From NCBI GenBank assembly GCA_023387085.1, contig JAEWIL010000175.1, forward strand, positions 27,773 to 91,772: a DNA stretch of 64,000 nt, in the 5' to 3' direction. Position 1 is the first letter of the stretch. Every line of letters begins with the position of its first letter. Positions 42,753 through 51,878 of the stretch are shown here, in pieces. The notes beneath the pieces were generated by a model. The model saw only the letters and a program-made list of their open reading frames with translations. It had not been told where the DNA came from and did no database searches. The stretch comes from Pseudomonadota bacterium. Lineage in GTDB: Bacteria; Pseudomonadota; Alphaproteobacteria; Sphingomonadales; Sphingomonadaceae. Made by a program: the position numbers and the translations under genes.

Positions 42753-43940
42753 ATGACTGATTCGCAGGTGGCGGCGCGCGCGCCCGTTTTCGAATTCGAC
42801 TATATCGCCGATCCGGGCCTGCTCGCCGACTGCCATGACCGCTATTGGGAATTGAAAGAAACGGCGCCGCCGGTTTTCTGGACCAGCGCACACGGCGGAC
42901 ACTGGGTGTGCAACACGGGCTCGTCGGTGCAGCATGTCGTGCGTCATCCCGAAATTTTTTCCAGCCGCTTCCTGTCGATCCCGCCCAATCCCGATCAGCC
43001 GCGGATGATCCCGGAAAGCCTCGATCCACCCGACCATCGCCCCTATCGCCAGCTGCTCCGCCCCTTCTTTGAATCGAAGGCGATAGCACCGTTGGAGACG
43101 CGCGTCACCGAATGGACCGATGACCTACTCGGCGCGGTTGCAACCACGTGCGAATGCGAATTTGTCGGTGCGGTCGCCTCGCGCCTGCCCGTCGCGGTGT
43201 TCATGGAGCTTTTCGGCTTCCCGATGGACAAGTTCGACGAGTTCCGGAAACTTGTCGTCGACTTCTTTGCATCGCGCGCCAGCGTCGAAGAGCGGCAGGC
43301 CTATGCCTTCCAGATCATGGCGCACCTCGGCCAGCTGATCCAGGATCGCACCGCCGAACCGCGCGACGACATGATCTCGAAAATCATCGCGAGCGATTTC
43401 GAGGGCCGCAAGCTCGCGTTCGACGAGTTGATGTCGATCGGTTTTCTGATGTTCCTCGCCGGGCTCGATACCGTCACCAACGCGATGAGCTTTGGTATGC
43501 GGCACCTCGCGCATGACGAAAAACTGCGCCAGCGCGTCATCGACGATCCTGCGCAGATCCCGAACATGGTCGAAGAATTGCTGCGTCGCTACGCCTTCGT
43601 CGCGACGCCGCGCTATGTTGTGCAGGATACGGAACTCGAGGGCGCCCGGCTGAAGGCCGGCGACTGTATCCTGGCGCCCTTGCCGCTCGTCGGTTGGGAC
43701 GAGGCGCTGACCGAGGATCCGAAGACGGTTTCTCTCGAACGCCAATTCTATCGCCACGCCGCCTTCGGGTCGGGTATTCACACCTGCCTCGGCCTGCATC
43801 TCGCGCGCATGGAGCTGATCATTTTCTATCGCGCGTGGTTCGCGCGGATCGGCCACTTCCGCCAGATCGAAAGGGGCGACGAAACCTGCCGCGGCGGCAG
43901 CGTGATGGCGCTCGAACATCTCCATCTGGCGTGGGACTGA
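42753..43940 (+). CDS. Cytochrome P450 (soluble bacterial class I), copy 2
   Basis: 395 aa. I-helix A236-G-L-D-T240, ExxR Glu275/Arg278, heme motif FGSGIHTCLG with ligand Cys345, all canonical. No membrane anchor. GGGAGATGGA lies upstream of the ATG at 42753. The operon continues with an aldehyde dehydrogenase and an SDR, a set that would hydroxylate a methyl or methylene and oxidise it to an acid. No ferredoxin gene is seen nearby. Distantly related to the P450 at 3457. Confidence 0.95.
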   Translation: MTDSQVAARAPVFEFDYIADPGLLADCHDRYWELKETAPPVFWTSAHGGHWVCNTGSSVQHVVRHPEIFSSRFLSIPPNPDQPRMIPESLDPPDHRPYRQLLRPFFESKAIAPLETRVTEWTDDLLGAVATTCECEFVGAVASRLPVAVFMELFGFPMDKFDEFRKLVVDFFASRASVEERQAYAFQIMAHLGQLIQDRTAEPRDDMISKIIASDFEGRKLAFDELMSIGFLMFLAGLDTVTNAMSFGMRHLAHDEKLRQRVIDDPAQIPNMVEELLRRYAFVATPRYVVQDTELEGARLKAGDCILAPLPLVGWDEALTEDPKTVSLERQFYRHAAFGSGIHTCLGLHLARMELIIFYRAWFARIGHFRQIERGDETCRGGSVMALEHLHLAWD

Positions 43941-44001
43941 CGGCCGGCGAGGCTCCGGACCTTCCGCCACGAAAACACTATTGAACGAAGAGGATATCGA
44001 T

Positions 44002-45483
44002 ATGGCCAGCGCGCCCGCAGTTCATCTGCATCTGGGACACGAACAACGTACAAGCGGCAGTGGCGGCATCCACCCACACCTGCATCCCGTCAGCCAGCAG
44101 ACGCAGGCGGACATCCCTCTCGCAGGCGTGAAAGAGGTCGAAGAGGCAGTCGCCAAGGCTGAATCCGTGCGCGAGCAATGGCGCCGCACCCCGCCCGAGG
44201 CGCGGCGCGACATACTGAACCGGCTCGCCGATCTGCTCGCAGCGAACAAGACCCGGCTCGCCGAAATGGCGGCGCTCGACGGCGGCACGACGCTGATGGT
44301 CGGCGAGCGCGGGGTCGACACCGCGGTCGGCTGGACGCGCTATTATGCGGGCTGGTGCGACAAGATGTCGGGCGAGCTTATCTCGACCTTCGATACGCGC
44401 GGCGAACTCAGCTATACCGTGCCCGAACCGATCGGCATCGTCGGCATCATCATCACCTGGAACGGCCCGCTCATCTCGCTCGGCATGAAGGTCGCCGCCG
44501 CGCTCGCAGCAGGCAATTGCGTGATCTGCAAGCCCGCCGAAATCACCCCCTTCGCTCCCGAACTCTTCGCCCAGCTCTGCAAGGAAGCGGGGGTGCCCGA
44601 CGGGGTTCTGTCGATCCTGCCGGGCACCGCTGAGGCCGGCGAGGCGATCGTCAGGCACAAGAAGATTCGCAAGATCAGCTTCACCGGCGGCCCGATCACC
44701 GCGCGCAAGATCCTCGCGGCGTGCGCCGAAGAGATCAAGCCGTCGGTGATGGAGCTCGGCGGCAAATCGGCGAGCCTCGTCTTTCCGGACTGCGATATTC
44801 AAGCGGCCGCCGAACGGGCGGTGTTCTGGACCGTCGGGTGCCTGTCGGGTCAGGGCTGCGCCCTCCCCACCCGCCAGCTCGTCCACGCCGACATCTACGA
44901 CGATTTCGTTGCCCGGCTGAAGGCGATCATCAGCCAGTTCAAGGTCGGCGATCCGATGGACCCGACGGTCGCGGTCGGTCCGGTGATCAACAAGGCGGCG
45001 GTCGACCGCATCCTCGGCATGTTCGAGCGCGCAAAGACCGACGGCGCCGCAAAGTTCGAACTGGGGGGCGGACGATGCGGCGGCGAACTCGCCAACGGCA
45101 ATTTCATCGAACCCACGCTGATCGTCGATGCCGATCCCGATCATGAAATCTGCCAAGTCGAAATCTTCGGCCCCGCGGTGGTGGTGATGAAATTCCATAC
45201 CGAAGATGAAGCGGTCGCGATCGCCAACAACTCCGAATATGGCCTCGCCGCCTATATCCAGTCGAACGATCTGCAGCGCGTCCACCGCCTGTCCGAACGG
45301 CTGAACGCGGGCGGCGTCTATAACAACGGCGGTTTCCAGATCAATCCGCACACCCCCTTCGGCGGCGTCGGCATCTCGGGCTTCGGCAAGGAGGGCGGCC
45401 GCGCGGGGATCGACGAATTCCTGCACTACAAGACCGTGACCATAGGCGTCGGCGCCCCGATCTTCCCGAAGCAGGAGGCGTGA
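44002..45483 (+). CDS. NAD(P)-dependent aldehyde dehydrogenase, copy 2
   Basis: 493 aa. Base Glu251 in MELGGKS and nucleophile Cys286 in GQGCALPTR; coenzyme site FTGGPITARK. A His-rich N-terminus (HLHLGHEQ, HPHLHP) is unusual for the family. The ATG at 44002 is chosen because AGGA at 43991-43994 is 7 bases upstream; a TTG at 43981 has no RBS. It lies 61 bases past the P450 stop. Likely oxidises the aldehyde formed after P450 hydroxylation. Confidence 0.93.
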   Translation: MASAPAVHLHLGHEQRTSGSGGIHPHLHPVSQQTQADIPLAGVKEVEEAVAKAESVREQWRRTPPEARRDILNRLADLLAANKTRLAEMAALDGGTTLMVGERGVDTAVGWTRYYAGWCDKMSGELISTFDTRGELSYTVPEPIGIVGIIITWNGPLISLGMKVAAALAAGNCVICKPAEITPFAPELFAQLCKEAGVPDGVLSILPGTAEAGEAIVRHKKIRKISFTGGPITARKILAACAEEIKPSVMELGGKSASLVFPDCDIQAAAERAVFWTVGCLSGQGCALPTRQLVHADIYDDFVARLKAIISQFKVGDPMDPTVAVGPVINKAAVDRILGMFERAKTDGAAKFELGGGRCGGELANGNFIEPTLIVDADPDHEICQVEIFGPAVVVMKFHTEDEAVAIANNSEYGLAAYIQSNDLQRVHRLSERLNAGGVYNNGGFQINPHTPFGGVGISGFGKEGGRAGIDEFLHYKTVTIGVGAPIFPKQEA

Positions 45484-45485
45484 TC

Positions 45486-46274
45486 ATGGCCGATTTCACC
45501 AACGATCAGTTCCGCCTCGACGGCAAGGTTGCCATCGTCACCGGCGCCGGCGGCCGCGGCAACAGCATCGGACGCGCCTATGCCGTCGGCCTCGCCAATG
45601 CAGGGGCAAGCGTCGTCGTCGCCGACCTCAATCGCGAAGGCGCCGAACGCGTCGCCGGCGAAATCAGCGATGCCGGCGGCAAGGCCACCGCCGTCCAGGT
45701 CGATATCGCCGACGAAGCCTCGGTCGCGGCGATGATGGAGGCGACGAAGGCGGCCTTCGGCGGACTCGACATTCTGGTCAACAACGCCGCGCTGATGGTC
45801 GAAGCGGTGGGCACACCCGCGATCCGCACCAGCATTGCCGATTTCGAGCGGCTGATGCGCGTCAATCTGACCGGCGCGCTCGTCTGCGCCAAGGCGGCGG
45901 TCCCGCTGTTTCAGGAACGGGGGGGCGGCAAGATCGTCAATCAGTTGTCGGCGGGCGGCTTTCCCGCGCAGACGACGTACGGGATCAGCAAGATCGCGTT
46001 GCTCGGCCTGACGACGACGCTTGCCACCGAACTCGGCCCGCTCAACGTCAACGTCAACGCCATCGCACCAGGAATGACGATGTCCGACGCCGGCAAAGCG
46101 CTGACGCCCGAGGAAAGCCCGTTCGTTCAGGCGGCGATGGCGCGCGTCGTCAAGCAGCCGCGCGGCGAACCGCAGGATCTGGTCGGGGCGCTGCTGCTGC
46201 TCTGTTCGTCCGCGGGCGACTGGATCACCGGTCAGGCGCTCAACGTCGACGGCGGCTTCATCATGCGCAATTGA
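45486..46274 (+). CDS. Short-chain dehydrogenase/reductase (SDR)
   Basis: 262 aa. Extended glycine motif TGAGGRGNSIG, NNAAL, catalytic YGISK, C-terminus GQALNVDGGFIMRN. AGGAGG at 45473-45478 is 7 bases from the ATG at 45486, favouring it over the GTG at 45480. Third gene of the P450 operon; an alcohol dehydrogenase role between the P450 and ALDH would fit. Confidence 0.9.
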   Translation: MADFTNDQFRLDGKVAIVTGAGGRGNSIGRAYAVGLANAGASVVVADLNREGAERVAGEISDAGGKATAVQVDIADEASVAAMMEATKAAFGGLDILVNNAALMVEAVGTPAIRTSIADFERLMRVNLTGALVCAKAAVPLFQERGGGKIVNQLSAGGFPAQTTYGISKIALLGLTTTLATELGPLNVNVNAIAPGMTMSDAGKALTPEESPFVQAAMARVVKQPRGEPQDLVGALLLLCSSAGDWITGQALNVDGGFIMRN

Positions 46275-46283
46275 CCCGCTGCT

Positions 46284-46307
46284 GCGCCCGGGGCGAAAAC
46301 CGGGCGC
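46284..46307. terminator. GC hairpin between convergent operons
   Basis: GCGCCCGG (46284-46291) pairs perfectly with CCGGGCGC (46300-46307) around the loop GGCGAAAA. No T-run follows; probable transcription barrier between the SDR (+) and synthetase (-). Confidence 0.6.
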
Positions 46308-46319
46308 GGTATCGCGACA

Positions 46320-47825
46320 TCACGCCATCAGGCGCAATTCATGCTTCAGCACCTTGCCCGACGCATTGCGCGGCAACTCGGGCAGGATGCTGAGGCGTTC
46401 GGGGGTTTTTTGCTTCGCGATTCCCGCCGCGAAAAAATGGGCACGCAGTTCGTCGAGCGACAGCGTCGCGCCGGGTGCGAGCACGACGCAGGCGCGCACC
46501 ACCTCGCCCATGCGGTCCTCGGGCGATGCGACGGCGGCGGCATCGACGATGTCCGGATGCGCGAGCAGCAGCGCCTCGACCTCTTTCGACGAAATATTCT
46601 CGCCGCCGCGGATGATGATATCCTTCTTCCGGTCGGTGATGAGCAGATAGCCTTCGCCGTCGACGCGGCCGATGTCGCCGGTGCGATACCAGCCGCCGGG
46701 CAGAAAGGCGCCGTCGTTGAGCGCGGGGTCGAAATAGCCCATGAACAATTCGGGTCCGCGCGTGCAGATTTCGCCGTCCTCTCCGAACGCAACGTCATTG
46801 CCGTCGTCATCGACAAAGCGGATTTCAGAGCCCGGTATCACGCGGCCTTCGGTGTGCAACTGCTTGTCGAGCGGATCGTCGACCGCCCCCGACGTCACCG
46901 TCGGATGCTCGCTGGACCCATAGCAATGATAGACCGCCAGGCCTTGCTGCTGACAGCGGGCGATCAGGGACGGGGGGACCGGCGCGGCGCCGACGAGATA
47001 CTGGCGCAGCGACCCAAGGTCATATCCGTGCGCGTCGGCCGCCGCCATCATGCCGGCGAGGTGAAAGGGCGTCCCCGACGACGATGTCACCTTGTGCTGG
47101 TCGATCAGCCGGGCGGCAAGCGTCGCATCCCACTGGTCCATCAGCACCAGCGGCGTTCCCTGGCACAGAAAGCGGTACATCGACAACGCACCCGCAACAT
47201 GACCCGGAGGCCAGGGTGAGATGATCGCGTCATCGTCGGTTTCGCCGCGCATCTCGCGCATCGACGCAAGCTCGGCGAGGAAGGTGCGGGCCGAATGCAT
47301 GACCCCCTTCGGATCGGCGGTCGTCCCCGATGTGTAAACCAGCAAGGCAAGGTCGCTCTCGCCGACCTGCGTGGGGTCCGCTATGGCGCACGGGGCCTCG
47401 AGCGCCGCGAAATCCGAACCGGTGACGCAATGGCGTTGCAATGCCGGCAGCTCGCCGCAGTCGGCGACGATGCGCGCATAATCCACATTACGGAAACGAT
47501 CCGGGGTGAACAGCCATCGCGCGCCCGATTGCCGCAGGATGAAGCCCAGCTCCTTGGCGCCATAGATGGTAACGATGGGCAGCATCACCGCGCCGGCTTG
47601 CGCCGTCGCCACCGCGACAACGAGCCATTCGCGCCAGTTCGGCACCATGCACGCCACGATGTCGCCGCGGGAAATTCCCGCCGCGCTCATTCGGGTGCCC
47701 ATATGGCGCCCCGCCCGCACGACGTCAGCCAGCGTCGAAACCGCGGGGTTGGTGTCGGACGCGACCGTCAGCGAAGCGCGCGGCGACCGCTCCGCCGCCG
47801 CGATCATGCCCTCGATGAAGTTCAT
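46320..47825 (-). CDS. AMP-dependent acyl-CoA synthetase, copy 2
   Basis: 501 aa. P-loop YTSGTTADPKG, CYGSSEHP, YRTGDIGRVD, A8 hinge GGENISSKEVE and the C-terminal catalytic Lys in NASGKVLKHEL. Full-length fatty-acid-type ANL ligase. The ATG at 47825 overlaps the GntR stop (ATGA). It is distant in sequence from copy 1, suggesting a different acid. Expression is tied to GntR2. Confidence 0.92.
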   Translation of the reverse strand: MNFIEGMIAAAERSPRASLTVASDTNPAVSTLADVVRAGRHMGTRMSAAGISRGDIVACMVPNWREWLVVAVATAQAGAVMLPIVTIYGAKELGFILRQSGARWLFTPDRFRNVDYARIVADCGELPALQRHCVTGSDFAALEAPCAIADPTQVGESDLALLVYTSGTTADPKGVMHSARTFLAELASMREMRGETDDDAIISPWPPGHVAGALSMYRFLCQGTPLVLMDQWDATLAARLIDQHKVTSSSGTPFHLAGMMAAADAHGYDLGSLRQYLVGAAPVPPSLIARCQQQGLAVYHCYGSSEHPTVTSGAVDDPLDKQLHTEGRVIPGSEIRFVDDDGNDVAFGEDGEICTRGPELFMGYFDPALNDGAFLPGGWYRTGDIGRVDGEGYLLITDRKKDIIIRGGENISSKEVEALLLAHPDIVDAAAVASPEDRMGEVVRACVVLAPGATLSLDELRAHFFAAGIAKQKTPERLSILPELPRNASGKVLKHELRLMA

Positions 47826-48592
47826 GCGTTCAGCGAATCGACGATCCGTTCGCCTTCACCGCGCGTCGCCCACGTCTCGTTCGCGTTGCGCAGATGCAGC
47901 CGCCAATGCGATACAGCCGCCTCGACTTCGCCGTCTTCGATCAGCGTCACCAGCTTCTCGAACGATTTATACCCTGCGCGAAGGCTCTTGTACTTGTCCT
48001 CGGTCGTGCGCGGGTGGCGGCGCTGATAATCGTTCTGGTGATGGCGCGCGAGGTTGAGCAGCATCCGGTTCATGAAGCTCAACGTCTTGTTCCCCGTCGC
48101 CTCGACGAGCGTCTGGTGGAAATGCGCGACATTGTCGACGAACTCGGGATAATTGTCGGCCTTCAGCATCGCGTCGAGGCCGGCAAGCACTTCCTTCAGC
48201 CGCGAAAAGCCCGGTGTCTGTCCTTTTGCCGTGGCAAGCCAGCGCACGACCGTCGGTTCGATCGCGAGCCGTGCGGCATAAAGATCGGCAATCGTCGTCC
48301 CCTGCGCTTCGAGAACATAGCCCGCGTACCGCGACACGAGTTCAGTCGAAGGGCGATGCACGCGCGCGCCGCTGCGCGATCCGCGCACGACGCTGATCAG
48401 GCTTTCGGCCTCGAGTATGCGAAACGCCTCGCGCAGCGTCGGCCGCGAAACGCCCAGCGTCGCCATCAGCGTCCCTTCGGGGGGCAGCGAATCCCCTTCG
48501 TTGAGTTCGCCGCGCACAATTTGCGCCCGGATCTGGTCGGCGACCAGTTCGGAGGTCTTCGGTACCCGGATGCGCGCGCTATTGTGATCCAT
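47822..48592 (-). CDS. GntR/FadR-family regulator 2 (FCD domain)
   Basis: 256 aa. Winged HTH at about 10-80 (LMATLGVSRPTLREAFRILEAESLISVVRGSRSG) and an FCD domain with HFHQTLVEATGNKTL. The ATG at 48592 is used; a TTG six bases earlier is less likely. Co-transcribed with an acyl-CoA synthetase, the usual pairing for FadR-like sensors of acyl-CoAs. GGAC/GTCC repeats at 48699-48722 may be its operator. Confidence 0.9.
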   Translation of the reverse strand: MDHNSARIRVPKTSELVADQIRAQIVRGELNEGDSLPPEGTLMATLGVSRPTLREAFRILEAESLISVVRGSRSGARVHRPSTELVSRYAGYVLEAQGTTIADLYAARLAIEPTVVRWLATAKGQTPGFSRLKEVLAGLDAMLKADNYPEFVDNVAHFHQTLVEATGNKTLSFMNRMLLNLARHHQNDYQRRHPRTTEDKYKSLRAGYKSFEKLVTLIEDGEVEAAVSHWRLHLRNANETWATRGEGERIVDSLNA

Positions 48593-48698
48593 CTGCAAAT
48601 TTTCGCCCCTGCTCCCGGATGCCGTTGATATCGCGAGTTACACTGCCAGCGTCTTTAGGGACTTTGGAACAGCCCCGCAATGTTCGCGCGATGTCTTG

Positions 48699-48722
48699 GG
48701 ACTATTGTCCAAAGGACAGTCC
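48699..48722. promoter_or_regulatory. GGAC/GTCC repeats upstream of GntR2, candidate operator
   Basis: GGAC-TATT-GTCC (48699-48710) is followed at once by AAGGACAGTCCTT (48711-48723). The left end overlaps the last codon of the SDR at 48702. A GGACTAT...TTG-N-CCAAAG version also occurs at 22154-22171 upstream of GntR1. Confidence 0.4.
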
Positions 48723-49562
48723 TTCATTTAACGTCCACTTTCCGTCGCGGCCGCGCACCCAGCCCGACGCGGCCGATGTGCCGCCGTCGACGGGGAGCAA
48801 GGTTCCGGTGATATAGGTCGCCATGGAACTGGCGAGAAACAGCGCCGCATCGCCGCATTCCATGTCGATACCTTCGCGGCCAAGCGGCACGACGCGGTTC
48901 ATCGCATCGACCTCCGCATCGCTGCGCACCTTCCACGTCGCAGGGTCGACGGGACCGGCGCGGTTGCCCTGATTGCCAGGGGTAATCGTATGATCGGGGG
49001 CAATGCAGTTGACGCGGATCGCATGGCCCGAGAGTTCGACCGCCATCGACTTGGTAAAGCTCAGCATCCCGGCCTTGCACGCCGCATAGACCGCGAAATT
49101 GGGTGCAGCGCGGCTGGCCTCGATGCTCGCGACGTTGACGATCGCCCCGCCATTACCGCCTGCAATCATGTGCTTTACCGCGGCCTGCGTCGCGATCAGC
49201 ATCGACATCAGATTGATGTCGACATGCTTGCGCATGCTGCGCTCGCTTTGTTCGAGAAAGGGGCGCGCCGATACGCCGCCCGCATTGTTGACCAGAATGT
49301 CGAGCCGGCCCCATTCATCGGCGGTGCGATCGATCGCCGCGCGCAGCGCCTCGCTGTCCATTACGTCGCCGGCAATCGCGATCGCCTGCTGCCCGCGCTT
49401 GCGTACGCGAGCGGCGGCCTCCTCCGCGCGCTCTGCAAAAATGTCGAAGATCGCGACGTCGGCGCCAGCCTCCGCCAGCCGCAAGGCAATCGCGCGGCCG
49501 ATCCCGCCGCCGCCGCCGGTGACAAAGGCCGCCTGTCCGTCAATCCGCGTCCGGTCAGTCAT
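48702..49562 (-). CDS. Short-chain dehydrogenase/reductase (SDR)
   Basis: 286 aa. TGGGGGIG, NNAGG, catalytic YAACK, and a C-terminal extension (WVRGRDGKWTLNEG) beyond the usual length. The ATG at 49562 lies inside the end of the mini-SDR gene (8-base overlap), so the two are translationally coupled. Last gene of the three-gene operon starting at 50936. Confidence 0.87.
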   Translation of the reverse strand: MTDRTRIDGQAAFVTGGGGGIGRAIALRLAEAGADVAIFDIFAERAEEAAARVRKRGQQAIAIAGDVMDSEALRAAIDRTADEWGRLDILVNNAGGVSARPFLEQSERSMRKHVDINLMSMLIATQAAVKHMIAGGNGGAIVNVASIEASRAAPNFAVYAACKAGMLSFTKSMAVELSGHAIRVNCIAPDHTITPGNQGNRAGPVDPATWKVRSDAEVDAMNRVVPLGREGIDMECGDAALFLASSMATYITGTLLPVDGGTSAASGWVRGRDGKWTLNEGLSFGQ

Positions 49563-50058
49563 CGAGGCCGACCCCCATCACCGCGCCCGTGACATAGGCG
49601 GCATAATCGCTCACCAGATAGGCGGCGAGAATGCCCAGCGTGGGCCCATCGTCGCGCGTCAGGATGCAGTTTACCCGTATACCGTCGCGGGCCCATTCGA
49701 CCCCCAGGGTCTTGGTCAGATTCCCGAGCGCACCCGCCGCCGCCGCCTGGTCGGCGCCATGGGCCTGTTCGGGCGCACCGACGAACAGCACCGCCCCACC
49801 CTCGCCGCGGGCGCGGCAGGCGGCGGCAAAATCCTTCGCGCCCAAAAACCGCCGGTCCAGCCCGGCGTCGAGGCTCGCGCGCCATTCCTGATGCGACAGC
49901 TCATGCGCCGCCTTGGTCGCCGAAGGTCGGGCGATATGCACCCAGATATCGCAATCGCCGTCGGGGACCAGGCGCGCCCCCGCCGCTCCAAGCGCCTGCT
50001 CGATCGCGGCATCGCGACCGTCGATGCGTGCGCGCTTGCCCGCCAGCCAACCGCTCAT
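49555..50058 (-). CDS. Mini-SDR without nucleotide-binding and catalytic motifs
   Basis: 167 aa. The C-terminal half reads like an SDR (GNLTKTLGVEWARDGIRVNCIL, SDYAAYVTGAVMG), but there is no TGxxxGxG and the YxxxK region reads HGADQAAAAGAL. About 90 N-terminal residues of a normal SDR are missing. No frameshift is needed: it has an ATGA overlap with the upstream SDR and an 8-base overlap with the downstream one, so it appears to be a maintained gene rather than debris. It may be a structural partner in a hetero-oligomer with a flanking SDR. Function unknown. Confidence 0.75.
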   Translation of the reverse strand: MSGWLAGKRARIDGRDAAIEQALGAAGARLVPDGDCDIWVHIARPSATKAAHELSHQEWRASLDAGLDRRFLGAKDFAAACRARGEGGAVLFVGAPEQAHGADQAAAAGALGNLTKTLGVEWARDGIRVNCILTRDDGPTLGILAAYLVSDYAAYVTGAVMGVGLDD

Positions 50059-50936
50059 TTCCACCCCCACGGACCGTCCGCGCGTTCGCGGGGCGGCACA
50101 TAATCCGGCATCATCAGCGACCGGCGCAGGCTTTCGCCGCCGTCCTGCACGATCACCTGTCCGCTGAGATCGCCCAGCAGGGGTGTGCACGTCATCGCAG
50201 AGAGCCACCCGAATTCCCAGATGCTCCCCGTGCGGCCTGCGGGAATCATGTTCTGCAACGGCTCTGTGCCTCCCTCGCGCCGGCCCGCGGTCGATGTCGC
50301 GTGCGGAAAGAAACCCGCCGCGATCGCGTTGACGCGAATATTGTAAGGCGCCCAGTCTGCCGCCATCTTCCTGGTCATCGTCGCCTGCGCGGTTTTTGCG
50401 GCGGCGCTGTGCGCGTCGCCCGGAAATCCGGTCCAGATATATTGCGCGCTGTTGTTGACGATCGCCCCGCCCTGCCCCGCCGCGATGCGCCGGCGTGCAA
50501 ATTCGGTCGAACAGTTGAAGGTGCCGTCGATCGCGATCCGCGTGACCGCGTTCCACGCGTTCGCTGAAATATCCTCGGCCAGAATAGGAAAATTGGCGCC
50601 CGCATTATTCGCCAGCAGCGATATCGGCCCCAGCTTCTCCTCGGCCTCGTCAAAGGCGGCGGCAACCGCATCGGGCAGCCGCACGTCGCAGCTCATGGCA
50701 TGGGTGCGCACGCCCAGCTTGGCGATCTCCGCGGCGCCTTCCTCGGCGCGCTCGATACCACGCCCCATGACGGCGACATCGGCGCCGCCCTGGGCAAAGG
50801 CCTTTGCCATCGCAAGCCCCATGCCCGAACCACCGCCGGTAACAAGAACGGTCTGGCCTGCAAAAATATCGGCTGGATAGGGCGGCGCGTCGAACGGTGG
50901 CGGCGTCGCCACGATATGATGTGCTGGAACCGGCAA
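50055..50936 (-). CDS. SDR of the 2,4-dienoyl-CoA reductase type, copy 2
   Basis: 293 aa. TGGGSGMG, NNAGANF, and catalytic DAHSAAAKTA with Lys182 but no Tyr, as in the protein at 38325, with which it also shares the C-terminal SLRRSLMMPDYVPPRE block. No ATG is available; a TTG at 50936 has GGGAG about 7 bases upstream and begins just before the conserved N-terminus. A GTG further upstream has no RBS. First gene of the operon, divergent from SMP-30. Confidence 0.85.
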   Translation of the reverse strand: MPVPAHHIVATPPPFDAPPYPADIFAGQTVLVTGGGSGMGLAMAKAFAQGGADVAVMGRGIERAEEGAAEIAKLGVRTHAMSCDVRLPDAVAAAFDEAEEKLGPISLLANNAGANFPILAEDISANAWNAVTRIAIDGTFNCSTEFARRRIAAGQGGAIVNNSAQYIWTGFPGDAHSAAAKTAQATMTRKMAADWAPYNIRVNAIAAGFFPHATSTAGRREGGTEPLQNMIPAGRTGSIWEFGWLSAMTCTPLLGDLSGQVIVQDGGESLRRSLMMPDYVPPRERADGPWGWK

Positions 50937-50991
50937 GTCTCTCTCCCTGCTCACGGGGTTGCGCCTTCGCTCCTCGCGTGTCAAGACATAC

Positions 50992-51004
50992 ATAACTAAG
51001 TTAT
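50992..51004. promoter_or_regulatory. Shared operator candidate, copy 6 (perfect ATAACTAAGTTAT)
   Basis: Perfect 6-bp arms ATAACT/AGTTAT with a single central base; the reference copy for the motif. It lies between the divergent SDR (-) and SMP-30 (+) operons, 13 bases from the SMP-30 start. Confidence 0.7.
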
Positions 51005-51017
51005 ACAGGATGGTGAG

Positions 51018-51878
51018 ATGGAAATTATTGCCGAGGGGTTGGCTTTTCCCGAAGGGCCGGTCGTCATGGCCGACGGATCGGTGATCGTTGTCGAGCTGGC
51101 GGGGGGACGGGTAACCCGGTGCTGGAACGGGCGGACCGAGACGATCTGCGATATCGGTGGCGGGCCGAACGGCGCGGCGATCGGACCCGATGGCGCGCTC
51201 TATATTTGCAACAACGGCGGGCTCGATCTCGTCAAGTTCCAGAACGCGCGCGGAACCGGACATGAAGGACGCGTCGAGCGCGTCGACCTTTTGACCGGCA
51301 AGTTCGAACGGCTCTATGATGCGTGCGACGGCATCGCGCTCGAGGCGCCTAACGACATCGTTTTCGACGCCGATGGCCGGATGTGGTTCACCGACCTTGG
51401 CAAGACGCACGACGGCATTCGCACGGCCAGCGGATTGTTCAGCGCCCTGCCCGACGGCTCGTCGATCGCGGCGATCAACCGCCATGCGATGTCGTATAAT
51501 GGCGTCGGCCTGTCGCCCGATGGCGCGCATCTCTATGTCGCCGACACGCATCAGGCGCGGCTCTGGCGCTATGACCGCAGGGTCGAGGCGCAGCGCCCGA
51601 CCTGGGTCGCAACCGCGCCCGGGCCTGTGGGATTCGACAGCCTTGCCGTCACTGCCGCGGGCAATATCTGCGTTGCGACGCTGTACGACGGGGGTATCAC
51701 CACGATCACCCCCGACGGCGGCGTCAGCAAACTCGACATCGCCGGCGAACCCTATGTGACCAACATCGCGTTCGGCGGCGCCGACCGCCGCGACGCCTAT
51801 ATCACCCTGTCGCAAACCGGACGGCTCGCCCTGCTGCGCTGGGACGATCCGGGGCTTGAGCTTCACTACAATGGCTGA
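51018..51878 (+). CDS. SMP-30/gluconolactonase-family hydrolase
   Basis: 286 aa six-bladed beta-propeller. FPEGPV supplies the first metal-binding Glu, APNDIVFD the metal Asn, and LYVADTH the catalytic Asp region. Metal-dependent lactone hydrolysis is the family reaction; here it may open a lactone from a ring or side chain oxidation. GGTGAG precedes the ATG. Overlaps the NTF2-like gene by 8 bases. Confidence 0.88.
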   Translation: MEIIAEGLAFPEGPVVMADGSVIVVELAGGRVTRCWNGRTETICDIGGGPNGAAIGPDGALYICNNGGLDLVKFQNARGTGHEGRVERVDLLTGKFERLYDACDGIALEAPNDIVFDADGRMWFTDLGKTHDGIRTASGLFSALPDGSSIAAINRHAMSYNGVGLSPDGAHLYVADTHQARLWRYDRRVEAQRPTWVATAPGPVGFDSLAVTAAGNICVATLYDGGITTITPDGGVSKLDIAGEPYVTNIAFGGADRRDAYITLSQTGRLALLRWDDPGLELHYNG

